Shown: in pieces, positions 6,401 to 11,627 of the stretch
How the letters are laid out: each line of letters opens with the position of its first letter
Numbering within the stretch: the first letter of the stretch is position 1
Assembly: GCA_009602725.1 (NCBI GenBank)
Contig: WELB01000083.1
Coordinates: 229,919-241,545, forward strand
Reading direction: 5' to 3'
Length of the DNA stretch: 11,627 bases
DNA from: Spirogloea muscicola
Lineage: Eukaryota > Streptophyta > Zygnematophyceae > Spirogloeales > Spirogloeaceae
Position numbers and translations under genes: made by a program
Notes under the pieces: generated by a model
Seen by the model: the letters and a program-made list of their open reading frames with translations, nothing else
Told to the model about the DNA's origin: nothing
Database searches by the model: none

Positions 6401-9058
6401 ACAGTCTGCACCATGTATGTAATGCAGAAAGGGTGTGCGCCTAGTATGTAATGCAGAAGTGGTGTGTTACTTGGTCTTGGTACTGCAGGACTGGAACAGG
6501 AAGGAAGCTGCCTCAGCAGAAGTCATTAGGAAGCAGGGAGAGCAGATTGCTGAGCTGGAGCTGCTGTACAAGGAGGAGCAGCTTCTACGGCGGCGGTATT
6601 TCAACATGATGGAAGGTCAGTGAGCACAGAGTACTGCATCTAGCCGGAAAGGCATTGCATACATTGTCAGCGTCAATGTGGTCCACATATTCAGAGCATC
6701 ATTCATTGCATGTTATTGTAGATATGAAAGGGAAGATAAGAGTGTACGCGAGGACCCGCCCGTTAAGCGAGAAGGAGGATGCAGACAAAGAGAGGAGTGT
6801 CATCATGTTCCCTGATGAGCTCACGCTCGAGTACGTCTGGAAGGACGGGGAGAAGCCAAAGCAGCACAACTTTGACAGGGTCTTCCCGGGCAATGCGTCT
6901 CAGGAGCAGGTTTTTGAAGACACCAAGGTACTAGTCTGTGCATTAGCCGGAGATTGTGGCAAGCTTGCGGATGTTCGTTCCGTTCTCCTTGCCTGTCCGA
7001 GCAGAGCAATAGCCTTTGTAAATGCTCAAGCTCTTAATAATGTATCCATACCCACAAATTCAGTGACCCTGTACAGATCAGCCTAACATTGAGTATAACC
7101 ATAAATCCTGGTGTGCGCAGTACCTTGTCCAGTCAGCGATTGATGGGTACAACATATGCATATTTGCATACGGTCAGACAGGGTCTGGAAAGACCTACAC
7201 AATCTATGGAACTCCTGAGAACCCAGGCCTCACCCCCAGAGCTATGCACGAGCTCTATCACTGCCTGGAGCGTGACGGGTCCAAATATGCCTATGAGCTG
7301 AAGGTAGCAGCTACTCAAGCTTCTTGCACATGCGGTATTGTTGCGTAGATGTTAGGATACAGGTGCTGTCGCCTCTGCAGAGCCGTGGTTTCAAATATCC
7401 CAACAACACAATCAGACAACACTCACTGATTTGCTGAAATGATTAACGGACTTCTCATTAAGGGCTTAACAAGAACTCCTTCCCTTCATAGAGCCACAGC
7501 TCCTGCTGACCACCTCCCATGTCCTTTGGAATATATATGTTCTCTTGGCAGGTCTACATGCTGGAGCTTTATCAAGACAACCTGCAGGACCTCCTTCTGC
7601 CCAAGAATGCCAAGAAGCTAAAGCTTGAGATCAGGAAGGATGCAAAGGTGTGTGCATACTTCTTCCTGCCTCTTCGCATTGAGTAGAGGTGATGAGGTAT
7701 GCAGCCGGCGTTTGTTGCCCTCCTGCAAGTTGAGGCCCACAGGCATTAGAGCACGATACAATTGAGGGAGCTGCCTTTGTAACGTGATCTTTGTTGTTGT
7801 GCTCTTCTCCTCTCAGCAATTTTCCTTTTGATGCAATCTCGAATGAGATGGCCTTTCTCCGTGCAATATAAACATGTCAAGACCCTGTTCTCTTACTCGC
7901 ACGAGAAAAGAACAGGGTCTTGACATGTTTTCATTGCAAGGAGAAAGGCCATCTTATTCGAGATTGCATCAAGAGAAAAAATGCGGAGATGAGAGCTCAA
8001 CAGTAAACACCACAATACAAAGGTAGCTCCTCTCAATCCTATCGTTAAACTTGAAACTGTGACATTCTCATGCTGACGACAAAATGTAAGACAATTTGTC
8101 AGGGGATGGTGGTCGTGGAAAATGCGACTCTTCTCCCAGTGAAGACATTAGCGGAGCTGGAAGCAATCGTGGGCAAGGGCATGGCCATGCGTGTGACGGC
8201 CGGTACCAACATGAACGCAGAAAGTTCACGGTCGCACTTGATAATGTCCATTGTGATAGAGAGCACCAACCTGCAAAGCCAGGCGGTCACCCGGGGCAAG
8301 GTACGCAATTGTCATATCACTGATAGTTCCTCGCGGTTTCCATATTTGTCACCTCAAGCAATTGATTGTTTGACTGATGGACTTCTCATAGGCCTCTTAA
8401 GCACGAACTTCACTTGTGCAGCTGAGCCTGGTGGACCTGGCCGGGTCCGAGCGGATAAAGAAGTCGGGCTCGACGGGCGAGCAGCTCAAGGAGGCGCAGA
8501 GCATCAACAAGTCGCTCTCGGCGCTGGGTGACGTGATCAGTGCTCTGGCCACGGGCCAGGAGCACGTGCCGTACCGCAACCACAAGCTCACCATGCTCAT
8601 GAGCGACTCGCTCGGCGGCAATGCCAAGACGCTCATGTTCGTCAACGTCTCACCCGTCGGCTCCAGCCTCGACGAGACTAATAACTCCTTGAGGTACCCA
8701 CCTGCCTCAGAAGCCAAAGCTTGGACAAACTCCTTGGATGTCCATTGTCGATAGTTGTGAATGCAGCCCCATGACCATCGTGAGCAACAGCCTACCTGGC
8801 ATGTGCAGGATTCAAAGCTAACTTAGACCATAAAGGTGAAGAGCTCACTCTTCACCGATCAAAACCTGATCACTGGGCGGATTCGGATGACGCAGTTATG
8901 CTGTAAGGGTTCGGTCGATTACCAATCAGGCCACCAAAGACGTCCAGACGCAGGAGATTCTCAGGTTGCGGAGGAGAATTGCGTATTTGAAGGAGGTTGC
9001 CGGGAAAAAGGCCGAGGACGATGAACTTGAAGATGTTGATGACCTAAGGCCTCAATAG
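3..9058 (+). CDS. KCBP: Kinesin-like calmodulin-binding protein (KCBP), MyTH4-FERM-kinesin-14, 21 exons, 5' end possibly outside the window
   Basis: Minus-end-directed microtubule motor of the kinesin-14 family. In plants and green algae KCBP binds microtubules through its C-terminal motor, is inhibited by Ca2+-calmodulin-type proteins, and carries a myosin-like MyTH4-FERM tail. Exons: 3-479, 775-1010, 1330-1690, 1944-2049, 2190-2392, 2617-2744, 2945-3047, 3441-3599, 3742-3888, 4186-4419, 4536-4688, 5065-5247, 5549-5686, 6031-6225, 6489-6615, 6722-6927, 7121-7303, 7552-7647, 8103-8300, 8422-8693, 8896-9058 (stop TAG 9056-9058). I set junctions by phase, splice signals and co-linearity with the remembered plant KCBP family. 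The total is 4068 nt, 1355 codons plus stop; plant KCBPs are about 1260 aa. The frame is open to the left edge. The first in-frame ATG is at 228, with G at -3 and +4, and would give about 1280 aa, so it is a credible start. Identification is very secure. Least certain are the start, exon 8's acceptor, and the exon 6/7 and 20/21 junctions. Confidence 0.95.
515..588 (-). pseudogene. tRNA-Lys(CUU)-like sequence, degenerate, antisense inside intron 1 (tRNA pseudogene or SINE head)
   Basis: Read on the minus strand from 588 to 515 this 74-nt segment folds as a tRNA. The 7-bp acceptor stem GGCAGAA/TTCTGCT has one G-T pair, followed by A as discriminator. A D-loop with TTGGTTA is present. The anticodon loop ATCTTAA gives anticodon CUU (Lys), with four of five stem pairs counting one wobble. 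The T-loop TTCAAAC matches the B box (GTTCAAACC). Weak points are a one-mismatch D stem, two mismatches in the T stem and an imperfect A box. A TTTTT run on the minus strand (plus 500-504) lies about 10 nt past the 3' end, as in Pol III terminators. The decayed stems argue against a working tRNA. Confidence 0.6.
690..722. repeat. Inverted repeat in intron 1
   Basis: A 12-bp stem, AATTGGTCAGCC (690-701) with GGCTGGCCAATT (711-722), pairs with only one G-T wobble around a 9-nt loop. It sits about 50 nt before the exon 2 acceptor and could bring the 3' splice site closer to the branch point. Function unknown. Confidence 0.6.
775..1690 (+). other. KCBP MyTH4 domain (exons 2-3) and start of FERM lobe F1
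   Basis: Exon 2 (775-1010) starts [15 protein letters not shown] and contains [13 protein letters not shown], the MyTH4 hallmark segment. Its donor is GTGAGC (phase 2). Exon 3 (1330-1690) continues with [38 protein letters not shown] and EVEALL. MyTH4 covers roughly residues 150-325, counting from the codon at 3. From about residue 329 the [19 protein letters not shown] segment is the ubiquitin-like first lobe of FERM. MyTH4 domains in myosins and KCBP bind microtubules or actin-linked partners. The exon 3 donor is GTCAAA at 1691, weak but phase-correct (phase 0). A Gly/Ala-rich insertion ([15 protein letters not shown]) follows the YIHGL helix. Confidence 0.93.
1086..1228 (+). repeat. Purine-rich tract in intron 2
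   Basis: Over about 140 nt the plus strand is almost only G and A (AGGGAGGGCAGAGGAAGGAG and similar), including two copies of GAAGGGGGGATG starting near 1130 and 1169. Such strand-asymmetric tracts can form triplex or G-quadruplex structures. It accounts for much of the 319-nt intron 2 (1011-1329), which contains no other feature I can support. Confidence 0.7.
2393..2616 (+). other. Intron 5, GC-AG type
   Basis: Exon 5 ends ...LSYLQ at 2392 and is followed by GCAAGC, not GT. The frame then hits a stop at 2402-2404. Exon 6 resumes after CCAG at 2616 with [13 protein letters not shown], exactly continuing the FERM domain in phase 0. No GT donor nearby gives the same protein join. CAG|GCAAGC is the usual context of GC-AG introns. 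Confidence 0.85.
2745..2944 (+). other. Intron 6 with a strong pyrimidine tract
   Basis: The donor is GTGCGT at 2745 (phase 2) and the acceptor is CCATGCAG ending at 2944. A roughly 60-nt C/T-rich run (about 2875-2938) precedes the acceptor, the clearest polypyrimidine tract in the gene. An alternative acceptor three bases later (TAG at 2945-2947) would also keep frame and drop one residue. Confidence 0.75.
3048..3440 (+). other. Intron 7, nothing further recognised
   Basis: This 393-nt intron has donor GTGAGG and acceptor CTGCAG. It contains GTTCAAAT at 3053-3060, also found in introns 1, 3 and 9. I see no gene or clear repeat in it. Confidence 0.75.
4689..5064 (+). other. Intron 11 with a short tandem duplication
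   Basis: A 376-nt AT-richer intron with donor GTATGC and acceptor TCTGCAG. It contains two tandem 15-mers differing at two positions (TTTGATATGCTACGA at 4890-4904 and TTTGGTATGCTACAA at 4905-4919). No ORF in it looks coding. Confidence 0.75.
5248..5548 (+). other. Intron 12, nothing further recognised
   Basis: A 301-nt intron between GTACAG and TGTGCAG, phase 0. I see no supported feature inside. Confidence 0.75.
5687..6030 (+). other. Intron 13, nothing further recognised
   Basis: A 344-nt intron between GTACTC and GATCAG, phase 0. A small imperfect hairpin near 5801-5823 is the only structure seen. Confidence 0.7.
6416..6470 (+). repeat. 29-bp tandem repeat in intron 14
   Basis: Copy 1 (6416-6444) and a slightly shorter, diverged copy 2 (6445 to about 6470) both start TATGTAATGCAGAA. 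Each carries an acceptor-like ATGCAG upstream of the real acceptor CTGCAG ending at 6488, so the duplication creates decoy 3' splice sites. Confidence 0.65.
7648..8102 (+). other. Intron 18, dominated by a long hairpin
   Basis: The longest intron found (455 nt), with donor GTGTGT and acceptor TTGTCAG, between motor exons 18 and 19 (phase 0). About 290 of its bases are one inverted repeat, described separately. The flanks (7648-7752 and 8046-8102) show no other feature. Confidence 0.85.
7753..8045. repeat. Long inverted repeat in intron 18: foldback element or small-RNA hairpin precursor
   Basis: The inner arms 7830-7894 and 7906-7970 pair in one register without gaps over 65 positions: 60 Watson-Crick pairs, one G-T and four mismatches (7861/7939, 7868/7932, 7869/7931, 7892/7908). 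The loop is about 11 nt and contains a small CTCG/CGAG. Pairing continues outward through 7806-7829 with 7971-7994 (about 80 percent). After a few bases of slippage it resumes at 7767-7781 with 8016-8030 (15 of 15 counting wobble) and then 7753-7766 with 8031-8045. Each arm is thus about 140 nt. In the spliced-out intron RNA this would make a very stable hairpin like the long precursors that give microRNAs or siRNAs in green algae. A MITE-like foldback is the alternative; I see no clear target-site duplication. Confidence 0.9.
8835..8856. repeat. Perfect 9-bp inverted repeat in intron 20
   Basis: GGTGAAGAG (8835-8843) and CTCTTCACC (8848-8856) pair perfectly around CTCA. It lies about 40 nt upstream of the acceptor (GACGCAG ending at 8895) of the last intron and could affect its recognition. 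Confidence 0.6.
8909..9058 (+). other. KCBP C-terminal regulatory tail (calmodulin-binding-like helix and acidic end)
   Basis: After the motor the protein reads [20 protein letters not shown], a basic amphipathic helix in the position of the plant KCBP calmodulin/KIC-binding helix. It is followed by an acidic stretch, [11 protein letters not shown], and the stop at 9056-9058. In plant KCBP the helix and acidic coil regulate microtubule release in response to Ca2+. Here the Trp that I recall in the plant helix (AYWKEQ) is Leu (AYLKEV). The acidic end is kept, so autoregulation may persist with altered Ca2+-sensor binding. Confidence 0.8.
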
Positions 9059-9795
9059 TTGGTCTGCTACTATGGGATTATCTTCTTTGTTCTGGGCTAG
9101 TCAATATAGGAGAGTAAGGCACAACCATTGCGCAGACCTTTTATCCTTATGACACTTGACTCCCCTTTACATTCTTTCATTCTTACATAGTGTTAAAACC
9201 CATACTGCCACATGAGTCTTGTTTACATGCAAGGATGTAGGGGCATGTCTTGCAGCCGCAGAATAGCTAGTGTGCTTTGATTATGTCCTGCTGGCACAAT
9301 TGAAGGTGCACGGCAGCAAGCATTGGATGGTCGTCTCTTAAGGTGCTGGGTGACTGCACGTTGAAGGTGCTGGGTGACTGCACGTTGATTGTTGGAGGAC
9401 GATCTGCAGAGGGACCAAAATCTTCTTGCCTGCTTCAGTACATTCTCCATAAGGTAATGCCACAACCATCCAGTGCTGCTCTATGGGTGTGTTGTGCGGT
9501 GTTGACAATCAGTTTCCAGTGTCTGAATATATTACTCAGTGGTTTGTTGGTGGCCGTCCTCCCAGTCATCCTGGAAAATCATGGTTCCGACTTGCTTACG
9601 TCCTCCCCTGCCTCACATCAAGCTAAGCATACCTAGACTGTTGTGGAAAGCCAGTGTGCTTTCATTTTGGCCCGCCAAAACTATCATGCAAGGTTGCTCT
9701 AGCTGCAAACGTTGAAGGCCTTGCAGAATGAAAATATTGACAAGGTTCAAAGTGCCGGGAGGCGCTAAGAGCACACACCTACGCGGGTGACTACA
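9059..9795 (+). other. KCBP 3' UTR and spacer, no gene supported
   Basis: No convincing coding region is seen. The TGTAA polyadenylation signal usual in green algae does not occur in this stretch; the first clear one after the stop is near 10362. So either the 3' end uses another signal or the UTR is long. A 97-codon open frame at 9343-9636 without an ATG start has a hydrophobic middle, but it runs through the tandem repeat and has no support. Confidence 0.5.
9340..9387. repeat. 24-bp perfect tandem duplication
   Basis: The unit at 9340-9363 (begins AAGGTGCTGGGTGACTG, ends CACGTTG) is repeated exactly at 9364-9387. A partial related sequence (TTGAAGGTGCACGG) lies just upstream near 9300. Probably a recent slippage duplication in the 3' flank. 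Confidence 0.85.
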
Positions 9796-9975
9796 TCAAT
9801 TGGGAGCTAAAGAACCCCTAGCCAGCAGCTGCAAGTTGGTTTGCCTTGCAGGTTGAAAAGGGTCACCCCAACTAAATGCAGAAGCAGAGGCTGGAGCTAC
9901 TCGAAGTCGTTGCCTCCCACGCCGCTGCCTGGGAGAGACCCTGAGTTGCACGCAGGTGAGCTTGCATGTTGCCAG
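9796..9975 (-). pseudogene. Repeat family copy G, degenerate
   Basis: On the minus strand one frame reads MQAHLRATQGLSQAAA from about 9967. A second frame reads SWGDPFQP and then TNLQLLARGS near 9811-9831. These match, in order, the HLRAGRALAAAS and GDIFPPS...SDLHLLTRGY blocks of the copy at 10415-10540, but lie in different frames, so the copy is broken. Homology is weak and rests on motif order. Confidence 0.4.
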
Positions 9976-10028
9976 CTCGCTCAAGCACGTATACAGATGA
10001 TATTGTTCGTGTTGTGATAATGTGTGCT

Positions 10029-10192
10029 CGCTTGGCCTTCGCACTTCTTCAGGTTGGTCGTGCATTGGCTGCTGCCTCAGGCTTACGCTGTTGGAATGAA
10101 CTGCCGTTAGTCTTTGTCTACTTTCGAGCTGCTGGTTTGCAGCTGTTGGCTTGCACTCCATATTCTGATCACTGCTCCTTGCTTTGCAGGCG
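10029..10192 (+). pseudogene. Repeat family copy A
   Basis: Reads RLAFALLQVGRALAAASGLR and, after an insertion, TPYSDHCSLL. The block GRALAAASG is shared with copies at 10415 and 11226, with different codons (GGT CGT GCA TTG GCT GCT GCC TCA GGC). A CTTCTTCAG acceptor-like site precedes the GTTGGT. The same frame runs on past 10192 with a possible further weak copy (RRLLAAVASAG) to a stop at 10308-10310. Product unknown. Confidence 0.5.
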
Positions 10193-10414
10193 CCGTCTGC
10201 TGGCTGCAGTCGCCTCTGCTGGCGCCGTCTCGCTCTCTACACCTCGTGACGAGTACTTGTTATCTCTACAGCTATTGCCCACTGTCATGAAGCTGGAAAC
10301 ACCTCCCTGAGCAGGCTTCCTATGTGACTTGCACCTCTTGCTGGGTCTTGCACAACAATCAATTGTAAAGGGTCAGAGCCACTGCCTTAACATCTCTTGG
10401 CCATCTCTTTGCAG

Positions 10415-10540
10415 CGGTCCCTTGCCTTCGTTGTCCACTTGCGCGCAGGCCGCGCTTTGGCGGCGGCCTCCGGCTTCCGTCAGGGCGACATCTTTCCGCC
10501 TTCTAGCTATTCAGACTTGCATCTACTGACTAGAGGTTAC
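10415..10540 (+). pseudogene. Repeat family copy B, best plus-strand copy (42 codons)
   Basis: Follows an acceptor-like CTCTTTGCAG and reads RSLAFVVHLRAGRALAAASG, then FRQGDIFPPSSYSDLHLLTR, then GY. It aligns without gaps to the minus-strand copy at 11226-11354, about 26 of 42 residues identical. Across RAGRALAAASG the two copies differ at nearly every third codon position but not in protein, which points to past selection on a protein. In this copy the stop expected after RGY is replaced by CTAGAG; the frame ends at 10571. I do not recognise the family. It could be a last exon, or part of a mobile-element protein. Confidence 0.55.
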
Positions 10541-10683
10541 CTAGAGTCCGCTTGCTGCTGTCTCAGTCCTTAGCACTCCGGCTCCTTCAGACCTTGTCCA
10601 TTGCTTTAGGCTGGCCTCATCCAGCCACCAGTTAATCTGGCCGCGCTTGCTTCTTTTTGAGCTGGCTTTGCCAGCCACTCTTG

Positions 10684-10794
10684 ATGGGCGAGCACTTTCT
10701 TTCTCCCGTCTAGGCAGGGTGCCTTCTTCCGTATCTACCATCAAGTATTCAAGCATCGGTAAGCGACCTTCATGTTTTGACCCGTGGTTACTGA
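10684..10794 (+). pseudogene. Repeat family copy F (partial, internal stop)
   Basis: Starts ATGGGCGAGCACTTTCT (MGEHFLS), has TAG at 10711, and in the same frame ends SDLHVLTRGY followed by TGA (10792-10794). The 17-nt start is found again inverted at 11028-11044. It shares the family's C-terminal motif SDLxxLTRGY-stop. Confidence 0.5.
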
Positions 10795-10803
10795 GCGGGT
10801 CAA
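10777..10803. repeat. Perfect 8-bp inverted repeat over the end of copy F
   Basis: TTGACCCG (10777-10784) and CGGGTCAA (10796-10803) flank an 11-nt loop containing the GGTTACTGAG that encodes the terminal GY-stop of copy F. Could be chance or a hairpin at the element end. Confidence 0.5.
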
Positions 10804-10900
10804 TCTACTGTAGGTTATATGAGTCTTAAGATGTGCTTGCCTTGTACTTGGCCATTTGGCCTTTGTTTGTTTCAAATGCACGAAATTTTATTCTTCCCAT

Positions 10901-10966
10901 ATGGAGAGCCACTTCTTACCAGCTGCGAGTTTCTCCGACTTGCTGCTGCTCACTCGTGGTTACTAA
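10901..10966 (+). pseudogene. Repeat family copy D (21-codon open frame)
   Basis: An ATG frame reads MESHFLPAASFSD, then four Leu, then TRGY and stop TAA (10964-10966). It resembles the ends of copies B, C and F. Probably a fragment, although it is uninterrupted. Confidence 0.45.
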
Positions 10967-11023
10967 GCTTTCATCTGCGGTCTCTTGTCTAGCTGTGTAA
11001 TTTTAGGCGCCATCCGGCTCTTT

Positions 11024-11110
11024 GGACAGAAAGTGCTCGCCCATAGAGAAGAATGGACAATCTCCACAGCCAAAGAAAGCAACATCAGGTCGGAGTAGCT
11101 CGCTGCAGGG
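11024..11110 (-). pseudogene. Repeat family copy E (frameshifted fragments)
   Basis: On the minus strand FPAASYSDLMLL (about 11080-11113) matches the PxSYSDLxLL block. Further along, MGEHFLS (11044-11024) matches the start of copy F, including the 17-nt identity. The two are out of family order, consistent with adjacent partial copies. Confidence 0.45.
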
Positions 11111-11225
11111 AAAGAGGCACTCCATCGAGACCCGTCTTTGGACCTGGCCGATTGCTTTTGGGTTGGCCTTTCCCCGGCGAGCAATTTCTTTAAGCACAAC
11201 AAGAAACAAAGCAGCTACGTATTAC

Positions 11226-11354
11226 TCAGTAACCGCTGCTAAGCAGCCTCAGGTCAGAGAAGCTAGGCTCCTGGGAGTGGGTCCCCTGGCCAGAGCCAGA
11301 GGCAGCAGCGAGGGCTCTGCCGGCACGCAGGTGCAAGGCGCGGGCCATGGACCT
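11226..11354 (-). pseudogene. Repeat family copy C, minus strand, intact end with stop
   Basis: After a minus-strand acceptor-like CTGCAG (11355-11360) it reads RSMARALHLRAGRALAAASG, continues SGQGTHSQEPSFSDLRLLSS, then GY and stop TGA (complement of 11226-11228). It is 42 codons plus stop, the same length as copy B without gaps. The open frame extends upstream on this strand to about 11438. It may be the terminal exon of an unrecognised gene entering from the right, or a decayed copy; I cannot tell which. Confidence 0.5.
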
Positions 11355-11561
11355 CTGCAGCGAGACGGCCAAGCGCATCCGGTACACCTGCGCTAGCGAC
11401 CCGCTTCTAGTTTCTTTGGGCAGGCCCCTCACAGCCATTGCCGTTTATTGGAAGAGCTGATCTTTCTGTCCGTCTCGGGGGCTCCTGCAGCTCCGCTTCC
11501 GGACGAGACGCCCGATCAGGCGCGTCGTCGCCGAGACGTCGGCGTTCCGTCGCGGCGGCCT

Positions 11562-11591
<30 letters not shown>
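11562..11591. repeat. (CCG)10 microsatellite at the right edge
   Basis: Ten uninterrupted CCG units, followed by CTG CCG CCG. The surrounding 11490-11627 is very GC-rich and open in more than one frame: poly-Pro or poly-Ala on plus, poly-Ala on minus. It may be a low-complexity exon of a neighbouring gene, but strand and frame are not decidable. Confidence 0.85.
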
Positions 11592-11592
<1 letters not shown>

Positions 11593-11627
11593 TGCCGCCG
11601 CCTCGGGGTGCTCCAACCGCCGCCGCA

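Larger units (their letters stand above)
4255..6615 (+). other. KCBP coiled-coil stalk (rest of exon 10, exons 11-15)
   Basis: About residues 664-983. Heptad-like charged segments are [17 protein letters not shown] (exon 10), [20 protein letters not shown] (exon 11), [20 protein letters not shown] and [15 protein letters not shown] (exon 13), [19 protein letters not shown] and [13 protein letters not shown] (exon 14), and [20 protein letters not shown] (exon 15). The final segment is strongly conserved in KCBP just before the motor. Exons 9-14 each begin and end in phase 0, so single exons could be skipped without a frameshift. The stalk probably mediates dimerisation. Exon 12 (5065-5247) is a low-complexity Ala/Gly/Pro stretch that interrupts the heptads. 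A second possible donor inside exon 10 (GTATCA at 4255) would remove the linker but is not needed. Confidence 0.88.
6722..8908 (+). other. KCBP kinesin motor domain (exons 16-20 and start of exon 21)
   Basis: The motor begins at about residue 985 with [15 protein letters not shown], the neck-to-core junction of C-terminal kinesin-14 motors. The P-loop GQTGSGKT lies at residues 1070-1077 (exon 17), switch I NAESSRSH at 1183-1190 (exon 19) and switch [10 protein letters not shown] at 1214-1221 (exon 20). The microtubule-contact region [16 protein letters not shown] and the following [11 protein letters not shown] complete the core. All nucleotide-binding motifs are intact, so an active ATPase is expected. 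Exon 20 ends in phase 2 at 8693. Exon 21 resumes at 8896 as [11 protein letters not shown], the standard last motor helix. C-terminal motor placement with this neck implies minus-end-directed movement, from family knowledge. Confidence 0.96.

Noticed and set aside
7753-8045. CRISPR array or bacterial terminator reading of the palindrome
   Set aside because: There are only two inverted arms, no spaced direct repeats, and the locus is a spliceosomal intron of a eukaryotic gene.
9223-9465. 80-codon minus-strand open frame with a repeated RAVTQHL motif
   Set aside because: The protein repeat is simply the 24-bp DNA duplication read in reverse; no independent support.
9343-9636. 97-codon plus-strand open frame with a hydrophobic middle
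   Set aside because: No ATG start, made partly of the 24-bp tandem repeat, lies in the 3' flank, and matches nothing known to me.
11022-11396. 124-codon plus-strand open frame, and an ATG frame at 11347
   Set aside because: The minus strand here has paralogue-supported coding similarity (copies B and C), so the plus reading is more likely its shadow.

Overview
The window is eukaryotic nuclear DNA, most likely from a green alga. The main gene is split by about 20 introns, has GC-rich exons and less GC-rich introns, and encodes a protein architecture typical of the green lineage. I suspect a trebouxiophyte, but the sequence does not prove it.

Positions 3-9058 (+ strand) hold nearly all of one gene for a kinesin-like calmodulin-binding protein (KCBP, kinesin-14 family). 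I rebuilt it as 21 exons. Every junction keeps the reading frame, and the joined exons total 4068 nt (1355 codons plus stop). The domain order is: basic, low-complexity N-terminus; MyTH4; FERM; long coiled coil; C-terminal minus-end-type kinesin motor; short basic helix with an acidic tail. The frame is open to the left edge, so the true start may lie outside; the first in-frame ATG is at 228. One intron (2393-2616) is GC-AG, and several donors are weak GT sites.

The introns carry their own structure. Intron 1 holds an antisense tRNA-Lys(CUU)-like sequence with a Pol III-type T-run, plus a separate hairpin. Intron 2 has a long purine-only-like tract. Intron 14 has a 29-bp tandem repeat that carries decoy acceptor sites. 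Intron 18 is largely one long hairpin (7753-8045) with a nearly perfect 65-bp inner stem, a good candidate for a small-RNA precursor or foldback element.

From 9059 to about 9795 lie the 3' UTR and spacer, with a 24-bp tandem duplication and no convincing gene. From about 9796 to 11360 there is an unrecognised, degenerate repeat family on both strands. Two copies on opposite strands (10415-10540 + and 11226-11354 -) align without gaps over 42 codons. Their best-conserved stretch differs almost only at synonymous positions, so the family once encoded, or still encodes, protein. The copies are arranged roughly as a foldback centred near 10880. The right edge ends in a GC-rich (CCG)10 tract whose coding status I cannot settle.
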